Assembly (NCBI RefSeq): GCF_004027225.2
Contig: NC_044284.2
Location: 12,070,501 to 12,134,500, forward strand
From: Strigops habroptila
Taxonomy: Eukaryota > Chordata > Aves > Psittaciformes > Psittacidae
Direction of reading: 5' to 3'
Length of the DNA: 64,000 nucleotides
Shown here piece after piece: positions 1 through 15,500 of the stretch. Each line of letters starts with the position of its first letter. The stretch's first letter is position 1. Both the position numbers and the translations under genes were made by a program. Under the pieces are notes generated by a model, which saw only the letters and a program-made list of their open reading frames with translations, was not told the origin of the DNA and did no database searches.

Positions 1-1915
1 TGCGGCTTCCTGGTGGCAGAGCAAGCAGCCCGGTGGTTTATCCGTGTAGCCAAAAGAAGAATATCGCACGATGAAAGCAGTTCCAAATACAGATTCAAAT
101 AAGATAAGCCCAACCACATCCCAATTCCTTGTCATGGCTTTCTACATGGCCCAGCGTGTCCACCTTTTTCACACTGCTAAAGTTTCCACCTGTGTGGGGT
201 AGAACGGGCAGCAGTGTTTTGCTCCAGGGGCAGAAACAATGAACGTTTTTCACCCTTTCCCCTAAAAGAAGCTCTTACTTCCCCCCATTTCATTTTCCCC
301 AGGTTTTATCCTGACTTGAGGTTATCCCAGACGAGGGCCAGGCCTTTTCCAGCGCACGCCTCTGTCTTCCAAGCAGGAGGCAAATGAGGCGTTGGGTACC
401 AGACATCCACGGACAGCACCAGCCCTGGGTTGCTGCTGCGGGCGCTCTCCCAGGTACCGCTGAGGTCTTTCCTCACTGGAGCGGACAGGAAGGGAGGAGC
501 ATCAATTTTCCTTCCAGCTCTTCTTTCACCAGCAGGGCTCTTTCAAATGCCGCCCTGGTCACGGATGGGATGCCAGCAGCACACAGCTCCATGTGCCCCC
601 TTCAGTGCTCAGACAAAACCCAGGCAGCTGCCTTTTGGCTATCACAGACATCGGCACACGTTCAGCATGTGGGAATATAGTTAGGGAATAATACAAAGGA
701 AATATCAAGGTGTGTTTCCAAAATGGCAGCTGACTAGATTTTCATCTGCGTTTTCCACAAGTTCTCCAAATACCTGGTAAAGGCTGCCTTTACTTAAGGC
801 GCCTAGGGACAGTTATTTGAATAACTGTCATTCACCCAATAATGTGCAGATATTATTCTTAAACAAATGGACAGGTAACTGAGTTGCTATAATGTAGGAC
901 ATTTCAAATTCTTGAGAAACCACTACAAGTGGTATTAGACTGATATAATGTGTGGTCCTCCCTCAGTCGTTAAAGCCTATTTCTACTAATTACACATTTG
1001 AGAGATGACCATTGGCACACTTTGGTTTGCACTTTGTTAGAGTGACTTTTAGCCAGAAGAAAAAGTGCCACTATCTTTCTGTAGTTAAAAAAAATTGCCA
1101 GGGTTCCTACCTGAAAAGGTATAGAAAATAATTGTTCTTGCAGCCAATGGATTGGAAAGTTCTAGTTAATACAGATTTTCTTTGCATCTATAAATACCTT
1201 ACAAGCTTATAAGCAATGGCAATTTTTAGATCTCACTGAGATTACATGAGTATGTGTTCTGAGGTGATGCCACAGCCACCTTGTACTCATGCGATACACT
1301 GGTACAGTGAGGTTTGCCTGGAGGCATTGCCACCGGCTCAGGCTGACTTCAGGTGGCCACGGCTACTCCCTGAGAGCTGGCCAGGTATTGCTTCTGACAG
1401 CTTCCCAATACCTTTCTGCATTGTGGGAGACAAGGCTGGAGGAAGGAGGATCTCTTTATGAGATGCTGTGGTATGAGATAGTGGTATGCCATGAATACAG
1501 TGTGTTTTGGAAAGACAAAACATTAGCTATTTAGACAAGGTTACAAAAGTAATGACTACAGTTGCAGAAAAAGTCATCTGTATTTCCATAAATGTATAAA
1601 ACAGTGCAGCTTAAACTCAAATGAAGATCTGTTTGCTGATTGTGATTGTTCTATTATTTACGTTGAACAGAAAGGCATCATTAACAATCTAGGAACAAGA
1701 TGCATCTAAAGGAAAATTGTGTATATTTATAGTAAGAGTAACAAAAATTAACAAAATATCAGTTTACTCAGAAATTAACATTACATAATCTAATGTGTTC
1801 ACACAGTCTTGCAGGAGTGCTGTTAAAATTCACCATATGCAGTAATAAAAAATGGGTCAGCTACAGTCATCCACATAATATTTATTGTCTACCTTGCTCT
1901 ATATTGCTTGTCTAC
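1..1915. other. Non-coding DNA, nothing recognised
   Basis: The first 700 bases are moderately GC-rich and the rest is AT-rich. Open frames are short and overlapping in several phases, and none resembles a known protein. No repeat family was recognised. Confidence 0.6.
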
Positions 1916-2228
1916 TGTGGATACTGGAGAGGGACTCTTCATTAGGGGCTGCAGTGACAGGACAAGGGATGATGGGTTCAAACTTAAGCAGGAGAAGTTC
2001 AGGTTAGGTATAAGGAAGAAGTTCTTTACTGTGAGGGTGGTGAGGCACTGGCGCAGGCTGCCCAAAGAAGTGGTAAATGCTCCATCCCTGGCAGTGTTCA
2101 AGGCCAGGCTGGACAGAGCCTTGGGCGACATGTTCTAGTGTGAGGTGTCCCTGCCCATGGCAGGGGGGTTGGAACTAGATGATCTTAAGGTCCTTTCCAA
2201 CCCAAACCATTCTGTGATTCTATGATTC
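1916..2228 (+). mobile_element. CR1 LINE, 5'-truncated 3' end
   Basis: The sequence matches the avian CR1 3' region: remnants of the ORF2 C-terminus ([22 protein letters not shown] type, then [11 protein letters not shown]), the GGTTGGAACTAGATGATCTT segment, and the terminal repeat ATTCTGTGATTCTATGATTC. The ORF2 remnant is open over about 76 codons, suggesting a fairly young copy. It is non-autonomous and inert. Confidence 0.92.
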
Positions 2229-5200
2229 AATATCCAGTATTTTCCTGTAATTTTGCCCTGCTGAAGAGAGTAGTGTAAAAGGGCACAGCTGCCCCCCAGC
2301 AAAGAAAAAAGCTGTGTCACACTATGGAATTCATGCAGACTGATGAAAACTATGCTTGTAACAGAAGATGGACTGCAGACTACTTCAGCAATATTACAGA
2401 AAGCTGTATACAGAAAGGAAAAAATGCTTCATACAGAAAAGGATGCAAATCCAGGTGTTTTGTGACTGACACTACACAGAGTCATCTGCTGGCAGTGACA
2501 GTGAGATGGAAATTGCTTTGCCAGATGTTCTTGAGGATGCATATGTGAATAGCACATTCACTTTCCGGAGAAAAGGATAGATATTGAAACTGGAGATAGG
2601 CTTTAAAAGTTATGACAGAAGTCACAGATACATCGAGTGAAATTTCATCTATTTGACAAAGTCAGTAGCAGCATATTGGTAAGATTATCTTTTTTTTACA
2701 GCTGCGACTTGAGAACAGTCTGCAGCTGCATAAAAAAAAAAACACCACGCAGATGAAGGGAATCATTTCCACAAGGAAGGAGGCAAGCAAGGGACCTAAA
2801 TTGTAGCAAGCAAAAGTATGGAAAACTTTGTAACAATAAAGAGCACAGTAAAAGACTGCCTGGGAAGAACATACAGCCTCTATACCAGGTGTTCTTAGGA
2901 AGTTAAAGAAATACCTGGCTGAAAAGTTTGAACACACTTCCCATCACTTTCAGATGCTGGAACATCACTGCTGGCTCTAAAGCCTTAATGGAGATCTCTC
3001 AAACTATTAATGAAATGCTACTTGAAACCAGAGACAGAGAAAAGCCAGGATAAGATGGCAACTGAGCCATTCAGTCACCAGTACATCCTGCTATGGCAAT
3101 GGGAATCTGTACCAGAAAGATGGGGAGATACTGAATTTCACATTTTAAAGGAATATGGGTTAAAGTGATTTCTTCAGCTCCATGAAAAAACATGCAACTA
3201 CTGCATAGCCAAATACCATTATTAATAAAAGCAAACACTGTTCTGGAGGAAATGCTCCCATTATGATCAATGGGTCATTCTCTTAGTAAAGGTATAGGAT
3301 CAGGTCTTCCTTACAGCTGTGAAAAAGAAAAATGTTACTTTAATCATGCTTTAGATACACAAAACACAATTCAGAGTTTTTCACCCAGCTAGTTGACAGA
3401 AGTTTTCAATTTCTGCTCTACTACTGTAATACAAAACTCCACAGTGATTCAGTGAAGAAGTATTTATACTAAACAATTAAGTGTCTGGGCTCCTCATTTA
3501 GAGGAGCTAAAGACATTAGGCAGCAAGTCACTTCACCCCACTGCATAGACAAGCTCTGGAGTGTTTTTGCATTTTCCAAACACTGAACAGATTTTGCTCG
3601 CCATCTATTCTTTATGTAATAGACCTCTCATGGAAGAGGAGACCAACCTCTTCTGGATAGCAGAAATCAAGAGTGCATCTGCCATCCTGTAGATAAATCC
3701 TTTTGGGAAGCAGCATTTTCCCTTGCCTGAGTGGGGCCTGAGCTAGCTCATAGAGTTTTACTAGGCTCAGATTGATCCTATATATAGCTGGTTCAGAGGA
3801 ACACAGTATTTGTTTTGTCTTCTATAAGATAATGAACAGGGAGTTTTCTCAGCTGGCATTTTGCATCCTCCAGAGAAGGGGGAATTTCCATGAGCTGACA
3901 GCTACGCAGTTGTTGGGTGACAGAGCTGTCAAAGGATGATTCTTTAAAAGTCAGCTTTGGCAGCATTGTTGCCATGAGACATGGCACCAAGGAGCCTGGA
4001 CAACACGCAGAGGCGCAGGACATTCCTCACATTTATAGTCTTCCCACGTGTTTTGCTACAATAGGTTGCACTAGTACACCCAGGATCGACTTTTGGATTC
4101 AGTTGGCTGAACAAACAGATCACTGGGGAGAGAGCTGCAGGACTCTAGACTACCTCATGTGCTCCTACCTCCTCACCTTCACCGTGCCTTATGTCCTCTT
4201 CTGCCCTTCCTTCTCTACAGGGGAAAAGTCACTTGTTGAATTGTAAAAAGAGCATGAATTGGGTACCACAGGTTCAGATGATCACGACTGAAAATTGTGA
4301 TTTTTTTTTTTTTTCCAGGCAGATTAGTACTGCCTGGAAATTTATGCTGAACTACAATAGTTGCCATCTCTCTTACAGTAAAGAGTAGAAAGACACCATT
4401 TGTTTCCCTGATGGACATCTTTCCCAGAAATATGCCAGAAATGCTATGCCAGGCAGGAGAGAAAGAGGAGACAGGGGTAGGATAAGTGCTTTGTAAATTG
4501 TTCTTGTTGTGGCTGCCCTGGGAAAATTAGACAGTAAGACTTTTCCTTCTATCGGTCAGCGTTTTTAATAAAGTATGCTATTTTATCAGCTTGGCAAGAA
4601 AGCATCAGCTCCAGCAGTAGAAGGGGGGATGGCTCATGCCATTCACACACAGCTATTGTTCAGTGGGTCTCATGGATCCAAAACCAGCTGCTGTGAGGTG
4701 TTCCAGGTGCCCCCATAGGCAGCATAAAAAGGTTGTCTGAAGGAAGGGTGGGATAAAGTCTTTGGTAAATCATAGCTGCTAAACTGGGCTGTGCTGATAC
4801 AAAAGGAATAATGCATGTGCTGGTTTTTTTCTCCCCTTCAAGTCTTCCACCAAAACTATACCTTTATTCCCTAAAAAACGCTTTAAAAGTGCCGATTGAT
4901 ACAGGTTAGTATTTTCTAAACAACCCAAGCCTTTTGCAGGGTCACTGGAGTTGCTCTTTAATGTTTGTCCTAAGTCTTCATTCCCCTTTTCTATGGAGCT
5001 AGCTGACCAGCTGGCAGCACCCGCAGGTATGGCAGGCTGTCCTTGCCTTTCATTGCCTCAAAAGCCCTTGCAAGCTCAGCAGTAAGATGCAATGACATTT
5101 GGCTGTAGAATTTCTTGCTTTCTTAGCTTATATTTCCCATTCCTTCCAGGACCCAGCTGCCTGAGTATAAATTCACAGCCTTTCTTATCACTTAGGCATC

Positions 5201-6150
5201 TGTTGCCTTGATTTGTACATGTTCAGTGCATTTTTGGTGTTGACTTTATATGGAACTTGTTAAAGTGGAATTAGCTTTTATATCCACAAGAAAGAGAACA
5301 TGGAGAGACATGTATCTCTATATGTCTATGTATGCACACAAGTCAACAACTTTGTGGTTTCCCTTCTATGCCTGCAAAGGACAAGGAGTTATTTTGCCAG
5401 CTTCCTTGGCACTAAGATTAGTGCTAGAGACAAACAGATTAATACATCACAAATGAAGCTACAAAATTGAAAGATTTACACTAGGCTTTTTTACTGAGTG
5501 TATTAGTATGTTGTCCTAAGTGTCAGAGTTAAGAAGCTATAAAATATTAAAAGATCCACAGATTTGCTTCAGTGTTAATGTTTCCATGCTGGTGGCAATA
5601 ACTTTTGATGTAATTCTTCACAGAATAGATGTGAAATTATCTTTTCTTCTTCAAAAGGAAAGCTGTTTGCCTCTCCATAGGGGAACAATGGGTAGATGCT
5701 TCCACAGGAAGCGGGTAGTACACAGGGAGTGACACCAGTTGGAAGGCTTGAGGAGGCAGTGGGTGATCAGTTTGTTCTATTTGAACTTGTGCTGTTCCTT
5801 ATTACTTAGCGTGAGGTTTCTGGATGCCTCTAATATGCCAGCTGAAAACAAATGAAGAAATCGAGCAGTTAAGGTGCAGTTCAGAAAGGGACAGAACTAC
5901 TTGCCACTACTTGCCACAATTTCCCTGACAAGTAGTGCCACCGCACACAATGGGGACAAGAGGCAGCACAGAGGGCACTGCCTTCAGCAGATAAACCAGC
6001 AGATGAGGCACCCTTGATAACGCCTAGCAGTTGATGCTGAGAGAGTGCTGAGCTGAAGCTTCTATGGGAATTCATGGTCTCTTTTCTGAACATCAATAAG
6101 AAGATCAAAGCCTAACGCTGTGCATTTGCTGTTAGGATCGGGTACCCTTG
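2229..6150. other. Non-coding DNA
   Basis: AT-rich sequence with A/T homopolymers (poly-A near 2731-2742; poly-T at 4301-4314). No exon, RNA gene or repeat family was recognised. Confidence 0.6.
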
Positions 6151-6570
6151 TAGTGCAAAAGTTTTTCCTGATGTCCAATTCAAATCTCCCAAGCTGCAAC
6201 TTCTGCCTGATTTATTCTCAGCACCTAATGAGAAGAATTTGTCTCCATTGTGTTTGTAACTGCCTTTCAAGTACCCATAGGTTGTTATTAGTTCCTTCTT
6301 AGCCTTCTCTTTTCCAAACCAAACAAGCCTAGCTCCCTAAGCGTCCTTCCATGCCATGTGCTTCAGACCCCTAAAATTACCTTCGTCATCCTCTGCAGCG
6401 CAATGTCCAGTTTCTCAATCTCTCTCTTGACCAGGGAGCCCCAGACTGGACACAGTATTCCAGATATGGTCTCACCAGTATCCATTAGAGCGAGATAATA
6501 ATTTCTTACCGTTTACTGGCAATGATCCTCTTAGTGCAGCCCAATATGTTATTTGTAGACTGTGAAACTA
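6151..6570 (-). mobile_element. Old, diverged CR1 LINE fragment
   Basis: In reverse orientation it shows the CR1 landmarks AAAGTTTTTCCTGATGTCC, the AGCCTTCTCTTTTCCA segment, CATCCTCTGCAGCGCA and GGAGCCCCAGACTGGACACA followed by GTATTCCAGATATGGTCTCA. Many differences from the younger consensus and the absence of the terminal repeat indicate an ancient subfamily. The left and right limits are approximate. Confidence 0.75.
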
Positions 6571-9500
6571 GTTGGTTGGTTCCTATTTCATACGTACATA
6601 TGTAGAGTTCATACATTTGCAAATCTCTGCAGTTCTCCTTGTTGACCTTCATGGAGTTGCTGCTTCAGTTGCACTGAAACCCAGTGCTCAGGTTTCACAG
6701 GGTCAGTCTAAATTCTTCCACAGATCAGCATGATTCAAAATGAAGATTACCACCTTAGCATATTCCAAGCACAAAGAGCAAAAATGTAGATCAAACAACA
6801 GCAACGTTCTACACATAATACAAATCCTCTTATCCTTTCCCTTGATTAGCAGGAATTCTACCAAAAATCAGCTCCTCCCATTTAGTTCTATGGAAATCAC
6901 ACAGCTGTATTCAGCTCCAGGAAACTATGCCTAGTTACACCAGTAAAAAATCTTGTCCACCTTTTCTTGTGTTGTCTTGAAACTGATGGGTACAACTCTT
7001 CTTCCCCAAATCCAGAGGACTTGTGATGAGCTCTAGATTAGTTTGCTACGTGCTGCAGATGTTCTGCAGCGATGCTCTTACTTCTGCTTGATCTGTTGAT
7101 ATTTCAAAATCTCTATCCTTCTACATTTAATAGCAACTTATTATTTTGTGAAAATCCAACTGCTTTGATTTTAGGAAGACATACAAACACTGGCAGCCAC
7201 ATTACTGGAAAGGAATGAACATTGTCTTGATAAACTGGTAGGAGAAGTCAGTTCACATAGTGAATATGCTTGCCAATACCTTTTCTGACCACACAAATTC
7301 TGTTTGAAACATGTTTGTGAAATCAATTGAAGAGGATGCCTTTCACAGTATAACTACAAAGATAAAATCAGCACTGAAAGCAGATAGCTGTCCTTGATTT
7401 CTCTGAAAGCAGTAACAGAAAAATCTATTTCATGCATTTTGGCACTTCTATTCCTTACTGCTATAAATACATATAGACTAGTACCTCTAAATGCTCATAT
7501 TCTTATTCCATTCAGGATCAGAGAAGAAATACCACATGGTAATGAGCACAGTAAGTGGAGGTGGAAGAAATTCTATTGTGCATGTAGATAAAATATAATT
7601 ATTTAATGACTATGGTCGTAGTTTCAGAGGATAGATAGATCTAAAGTATGATTATCTGCTCACTTTAACAGATGGGTTAATGACAGGAATGGAATTATGT
7701 ACTTATTTATGCCTTTCAGTTACAAGTAATATAAAACAACTTTTTTTTTTTTATTTAAACAGCAGGAGGAAAAGCATTATCTTATTTATTTTTCACAAGA
7801 GGAAGATGTCTTTTTAAAGATAACTAATGGTTTCAGGCACTTCCACCTATGGGTACTTTTCTTTCAATACCTGAAAGTCAAAGGCTTGGGGAAGCACCTG
7901 GGAAAAAACAGTATTTGAAGTATCATAAGTAGGGCACACCACACCATGAGTCATTTCTCAGAGTCTCTCCAGAAACAGTGAAGGTGACAAGACAGTGCCA
8001 TGTGGGAAGTGTTTTGTTACAAACAGTAGAACTGCTCTGCGTATAAAACAAGACTATAATCCAACATCGAAAAAGAAAAGGCATATATCAGTAACTGTTG
8101 TATTTTAACAGCTGTCTGAAGTACCAGATGACTTTTGCTGCATATATTGTCATCTCCTGATAAGAAAGGGAGATATACACGCACAAAAGTAATGCAGCAG
8201 TGACATCATGATTTAAAAATACTTTAATAGCGCAAGATGGAATTGAAGATCTACCCAACCAACAGAAAATGCATCATTTTCCTTTTTTAAATTTGGCAAG
8301 TATGAATCTAAAACTTGCCTTTTTTATCTCTACTATCTTATCCGCACACAAGGTTTGCCTTCCATTATAGGCTATTTCAATGGGATTAGTTATTGAAGTC
8401 AACAGGAAATAAATCACTGTTTCTAAGATATTTTTTTTATTTTTGGTCCTACTGCATCAAGTTAAATCTTTCTGTAACAAAAAAACAAACTAAAAAAATC
8501 GAGATACAACTAGTCAATAACCATATTAATCCATGCTAGGCATTCCTTTCCTTTTTTCCTTAAACATTAGTCAAGTACTGCTTTCATTTTAATTCATAAG
8601 CTAACACTTAACTTTACCCCACTTGCTCAATATATAACTATCTGAAGGCCAATTCCACCGTCATTTCTGTCAGTACAGTCCTTCTAGTAAAGTCACTCCA
8701 CGTCAAAACATGAGCAAAATGAAAACCAACCCTGTGTGCATTTATGTTTCTTCCCATTTGGTGTATGAATAATTTTGCCAGAACTGGGTACATCTAACAA
8801 TTTTTACTGTTGACTATTGATTATTTTTACTGTGTAGTGTCCAATGCCCCTGTGGCACTATATGATGGAATTTCCTACATGAATAAGTTGCATCTGCTGG
8901 ATATTACCATTTGGCTAATTATCCATTCCTCAACAGAAGGGAAATCATTATTCTAACCTTTTTTTTGATTTCACAAAACCATACACACATGTGTATGCTG
9001 CACGGGCACACCGATCCCCATTACATGCACAATGTTAGATTGATTAGTTGTACAAAAATCTGTTTGTGCCTAATGATGCTTTTGCATGTTGCAAATTGCA
9101 GCAAGTCTGGTTTTCCATAGCTTTGCAAAGGTAATTCTACCTCCTCCTTCTCTCTTCTCAACCTTTTCCCCCAAAATACCACCTAAGTTCTTTTTCTAAT
9201 TAAATTGCTACACTTTGTGTCTACATATAAGTTTTATCATTGTGCCTCTGTTTCATGACCTGCACTAGCTATGTGCCTCTGGAACAATGAAACTGCCAAC
9301 AGGGCAAAAATGTGGCATTTAGCCCACGAAATTTGGAAGCTGCCCCCAAAAGAGACCATATTGATTATGGACATCTGTGTCTTTAAAGTAAAATGCAAAA
9401 TCCACTTCTTTGATCTAGTCCTCTGCTCAGTAACACCACATTTATAAACAAACATGCATCATATAAAATAAACACTGCCTTGCTCTCATTGAGTACAGAA

Positions 9501-12500
9501 AGAAGAAGGCTCCTTCTGTGCCCATTTTATTTTTGGGAAGAAACTGGACACTACAGCAAAGAGACGCTTTATATAAAGAGCTAGAGACATGGAGATTTTC
9601 CAAGACTGTGAGCACACTGTGCACTGCCAGTGTGGTAAGCGAGGCAGTTTCTACTATTAACGCCTTGCAATTCTAGCCACATATTCAACTGAGCCCCCAC
9701 CTGAAATCTGCCTATGAAAGCAGCTTTAGCGTGCACACAGCAGTGACAGGGAATGAAGATACACATCAGGCTGATGAGCACTAAGAAGTAAATTGTTTGC
9801 CCAGATGGAAATCAATAGCTCTCTTCAGTCTCTTCATTCTTTGGCAAGATTGGGAGCTTTGGATGGCAATTAAAGCTTATCCAGCTGCCAAGTGTCCTAA
9901 TTACACACACAAGAAATCCCACATTTCCCCTTCTACCTGAAACATCCCTTGTGTCACATTCATTAAGCTCATTACAGTCAGGCCTCCTGCTGTTGCTAGA
10001 ACTTAGCAACACCACCCCAAATCCTTGCCGGTACCTGGTTCCGTCACCGAGTGATCCTCCCGAAGCCCCACGGATGCTTCACAATGGCCACTAGCCCCTG
10101 TGCCGCACAAGGATTTTCACAAGACCTTTCCAGGCAGTGTCTCCCCTCTCTCACTCCCACCTCCCAATGAATTTTGCTGCCCACCCTCCCCTGCCCAGGG
10201 CATTTTCCACTAGTTATTGCCCTCCTGCCTACTTGTTCATCAGCCACTTGTTTCTTTTACTCCATTGAACTTCCCCGCATCCTCTCTATCCATTGGAAAT
10301 GAAACCCTATCTTTCATGTATTTTGTCACTACAGTGTTCATCCATCCCCCTTTGAACTGAGGCAGGCCTGGGTTCTAAGAGGAAAGTGCAGATTTTACTT
10401 CCCTTGTAAGGGACAATATAGCAAAAATTTCTCATAAAGCTTCATAATCTCTTTAATTTTCCTGGAACATTTTTGGTGCTGCATAAATAAAAGTAACTAA
10501 TGGACAGCTGAGCTTGAGCAGTGCAAACAGTTTCCAGGAACCCCTCCTAATGGTCCTTGACCAAAATATGTGTTTTTTTCAGAAGCCTTTAATAATTCAG
10601 GTCTGAATATAATGCAATTAGTGAAACTGTGCAAAGCATACTGAAGCAAAAAGCCACTAAAAGCTCAGGTCTCTTATTTTATCATCATGATTATCACTTT
10701 ATTATGAATTAAATTGGGAAAACCCATTAAGAACCTGTGGATCCAAGAGCAGGGCCTCCAAAAGACAAAGGTAAAATAGCATCCCACTTAGCCTGAAAGC
10801 TCAAGACCACAATGCCCAAAATATTGTGCTGTATAAATCACCTTCTGCTTGCACAAAATGGTTAGATTATCTTAATTAAGCCGCAAAATAAGCTGAACAG
10901 CGTTCAACTATATTCACCAACGAACAAATAGGCTATGGGAGAAAAGCAAGGGTAAGGCAGAATCCATCATTCCTCTTGAGTCATCCATAACCTTCCAATT
11001 TATGTGTGAACTTCTAAGGAGGAAGAAGGTTAAAAAGAATATTATGAAAATTAAGGAGTATTAACTTGTGTTATGCTCTTTTTTTTTTTTTTTGTCCCTT
11101 TAATAGCACTTTCATTGTCATTTATCCTCAGCCTCTGCTGCACTGCTCTGGAAGGGCAGAGAGGCCTTAAAGGCAGGTATAAATGAATTTACAAGGCCGG
11201 AGAAGCAGAAGGGCGCCTTTGAGCTAATGAAAATGATCTCCATTTTCAAAGAAAGAAAAAATGTTGAACAGCTGGTACTACTGTTGATGTAAGAAATAGT
11301 TAAAAATTTCGCTTCATCTCCTGCAGTACAGTTCACCAATAAATGACATATTCATTCCTCTTTTAATACAAATAATTCATATGCACATAAACTATTGCAA
11401 ATAAAGCCTGATGTGAGTCTTCCTTGAAGGTGAAAAAGACCATCTGTCCTTCATCAGCCAGGCACAAAAGGGATGCCTTGCTATTTTATAAAAGCTGCCA
11501 GTCAATTCTAGGTGTGGGATCATCTATCACAATAGGCAATGTGCCATCTCCCATACTGGTGAAGTACTCTGTAATTTGCAGCACTGCGAACATGGTTTGT
11601 AATTATATTTGATTGGGCCACAGCACATAAATTACACAGTTCTTACATTTAGCTGTTACCGCAGATTCCTGCATGGCATTAGCTCCTAGGGGCTTTCAGT
11701 AAGGATAAAGAGGAAGAGGGGGAAAAGAGATATATTCTGAACTTTTAAATAGACTTTCTTTAAAAAAAAAAAAAAAGGGAAAAAAGAGGTTTAGGGGGAA
11801 AAATTAACAATATCTATGTGGGGATTTATTATTATAATATTATTATTATCATCATTATTACTACTACTACTATTATTTTGTTGTCAGTTCAGTTGGATAA
11901 CATCCCAGTAGGACTAGCACGAGAAGAAAAAAGACACCATTAAACACTTTTTTCTGGCAGTATCTCTCTAGGTATGTCACAGCAAGCCCAGTTTTCTTCT
12001 GTTTGCAATGATTTTTAAGCACAGTTGTCGGGCAATATTCTGGTCTGGAAACCAGCTCCATAGAAACTTATAACCTGTTACGTACACGTTGGGTGCAATA
12101 CTTGGTCATACTTGCCATCTATCATGACAGACACTCACCAGGACACAAAGCAAGAAGGCCCCTCCTGCAGAGACCTCGAGGATGCAATTTGAGGAGACAG
12201 ATCCTAGTCATAGCACAGGAGTACATACTCTGTGATTCCTCTGGGTTTACTGTCATTGAGGAACCGGCGGCTGAAATGGTGACGCAGCAAGACCATCCTC
12301 AAACACCGATCCCAGAGAAAAGCTGAATGATTGAAGATTTGCAAGTATTTAATCCATCTTGGCCTGGAAAGAATTTAAGAAGAATGAGAAGATTGAATCA
12401 GAACTTGAGTAAGCCTAAGGCTATCCTGACATGTTTGTGAACTAAATTCCCTCCTGACACTTTTCTATTATTTCAGTTCTTGGATCATCATTCTTTGCAT

Positions 12501-15500
12501 GCTGGGACCAACAATGCCTTTTATTGTAGCCTGCCCCATTTTCCTCCTGCACACAAAGGAAAAGCTCCCTTGGTGAATGCCAGAGGCAAATACTGCTTTC
12601 TCAAAAAGTTACATGGGAGAACTATGCTTTGGCTTTTGTTGGCGTACTGTAATCTTCAGCCACACTGAGAGTAGGCTGAGTCATTCATAAATATGGCCTT
12701 TGGACTTTAAAGGTCAGCTGTGAAAAAAACCTGTTAACACAGAATCATCCTGGCAAACCCAAACATATCACAAATGACCCACTGTAACAAGCACTCCACC
12801 CATAACTACGTAACTGTAGACTGCTACTCCACAGGCTACAACAAGCAGTACCAAAACAGGAAAAGGTGATGGTGATAAGAAGGTCTTGGAAAGGTTTAGG
12901 AAAATCTGTGATGTTTTTCACACACCATAGCCCAGTGAAGTTTACAGAAATGCCTGACAGCTGACTGTGAGAATAGGTAGACTTTTGCAACAGGAGGCAA
13001 GCTTAGGAAAGAAGCAGTGACATGCAAAGGATCAGCTTGTGAATGAGAAGCCTTGCAGTGAAACCACAAGAGCCAGTTGTAAATAAGAGAATAACATTTG
13101 AGACACAGAAAAGAAGCACAAGCTATTTTCCGAACATAATGAAAAATTCAAAGTCTTCCAGGGGCTTAAGGGTATTTAAATGTAAATGAGCTTCCTTCAC
13201 CCAACCCAGAATCAAGAGCTACTTAGAAATTGTTGCAATATTTTCTGTTGAGTAATCATAACTATTGAGAATCCAGTGTAGTCTGACACAGAGCTGTGAG
13301 CATGGTGTCTGGGTGTGCAGAGGATTGTCTCCCATTAAATAGTTTGGAAGTACTCTAAATGATGTAGCACCTTCACATCTGGGTTTTGTGTGCATCTTAG
13401 TTGAGAGCAATTTCCTTGCACATGTACCTGAACCCAGCACTCACTGTAAACTTGTTATTTTTATGAAAGTAAGTTAGGAATGCATAGAAAGAGTGGCATG
13501 GGGTTGTGCTGAATGAGACCCACACTAGATTTTAAACTTTATGGCTGGAGTTGGAGTTGATGAAAGGCTACAGGTTGACAGGCAGAAACCAAAGTCCACT
13601 CAGCCGACGCAAGCAGTTGTCTCCAGCCCCTCGCACTGTGCTCTGGCCACAGCAGCCATTGCCACCTCTGGGACACATCCCAGATGGCCTTGGCCCCTGC
13701 CAGCTAGCGTCAGCAAGGATGCAGCTCAGTGCCAACTGTTACGGAGATGTGCAAGATGGCAGGAGTCAGAGCGGGTAGGCAATGCTGAGCTGTGCAGAGC
13801 ACTCATGTACAACGAATGAATCCTCGTGTTCCTCCTAACTCCCTTCCTCCCACTCTGCCCGTGTCAGCAGCCTTACCACCTCTTCTTCCACTCAAGCACT
13901 CTGATTTGGATAACTTTTGATTTCTCCATTTCCTTACCCCTTTGTCCTCCCAGATTAGGAGGCTCCAATATTTCTTTCTCTACAACTCCACGAAGTCCAG
14001 GCTGACCTGGTCATGACGGCAGCATGGTGTCTCTTCTGCCACCCTGGCAATCAGTCACCCCACCTTACTGGCTTAAAACGTTGATTTTGAAGCTGCCGAG
14101 TTCTGGGATCCCTCAAAACTGTAGCTCCTCATGCTCCATCAGGTTTGGGTTTCTCAAAGCAAGCCCAAAGCCAGTGGGAGCCACCCTAGGTGTCTCTGGC
14201 CTAGGTATAAACATTTTTACCATCTGCAGATGTACTCCTTTCTCCTCCTTTGAAAATCCAGCCCTGGTCTCATCAGACTCTAATACCATCTCTTACATAT
14301 ACATCCCTAGTGCTCATTTCAGGCTCACCCAGACTGATGTTTTCCTCTCTTTCTTATGCACCACCTCTCCATAAGGAAATATTTTGCTAATTCCACTCAG
14401 CTTACCACATCTTGTCTTTTAAATCCCTCCTCAAACTCATTTTTGCCAGCCTGCTTACAATGCAAACAAAGTAATGCCTTGTTGTTTGCTTTAGCTTCTC
14501 AAGAAGTTATGTCGCACTGCGATGGATCTTAACCCTTCTCCTGGGCACGTGCAAGCAGGGCTGCCAGAGGAGCTGGCTGGGCAACACGACAGGTTCCTGC
14601 ACCTATGGGAAGGCTGAGGAGGAGCAAAACACTTTGCCCCAGCTGCCCTGCTCAGATGATGGCCACCACGGTCCCCGTCCAAAGACGGTGCCCAGACCCC
14701 AAAGCTGCTGTCTGTGGTCTGGCCCCTGCTCTCCAGCCCCTCTTCTGCCAGAAACACTCAGCTGTTGGCCTTGCTTAAATTTGGATTACCCAGCAATCTG
14801 TTCAGAAAACTTGTGCTATCTCCAATAAGAGAATTTCCCTTACAGCACTTAGCAAATTTCTGCACACTGCCAGTTTACCAAAGGGAAGGCTACTTCTATT
14901 TCCAAGTGGCATGAAAATGAATGGATTTAGCAATATTTGTTTCTAGTATTTGATAAATATTTACTTGCACTGATTAGGAACGACACTATTCCTGTGCCCA
15001 GTTAACTCTGCAGAGCATGATTAGCAGTATGTATCATTTCAGCTGACTGACTCTTAGACCAACTTAAAAAGCCAAAGATAGAAGCCTTCAAGTGAAGATA
15101 TGAAGATGCAAAATGAAACAAGAAATTATACACATTTTAAAATACTTGGGCTACTGGATTTCTCTTGCAGATATCTAAATACCAAAATGTCTCACACCAT
15201 ATTGCTACCCTGTTTCTACATCCAAAAAGGCACCAGAGCTATTGTCATGGTTTCTATATTTGAGAGCTTGTTAAAGTTTGCGCTTGTAACCTCTGCAGAT
15301 TATGAAAAGGCTTATCCCTAGTGAAATATGTGTTTAATTTGTATTTAAAGTCATTCTTGGAAACTAGACCTGCACTTACTGTATACAGAAGAGTGCAAAG
15401 GCTTATGGCTGACGTTTTCCTAAGCTTCAAATTGTACTCCAGTGAGCTAAGATCTTACTTTAACTTGCTTATAAGGATTTCTTTGCTATGTAGCTGTAAT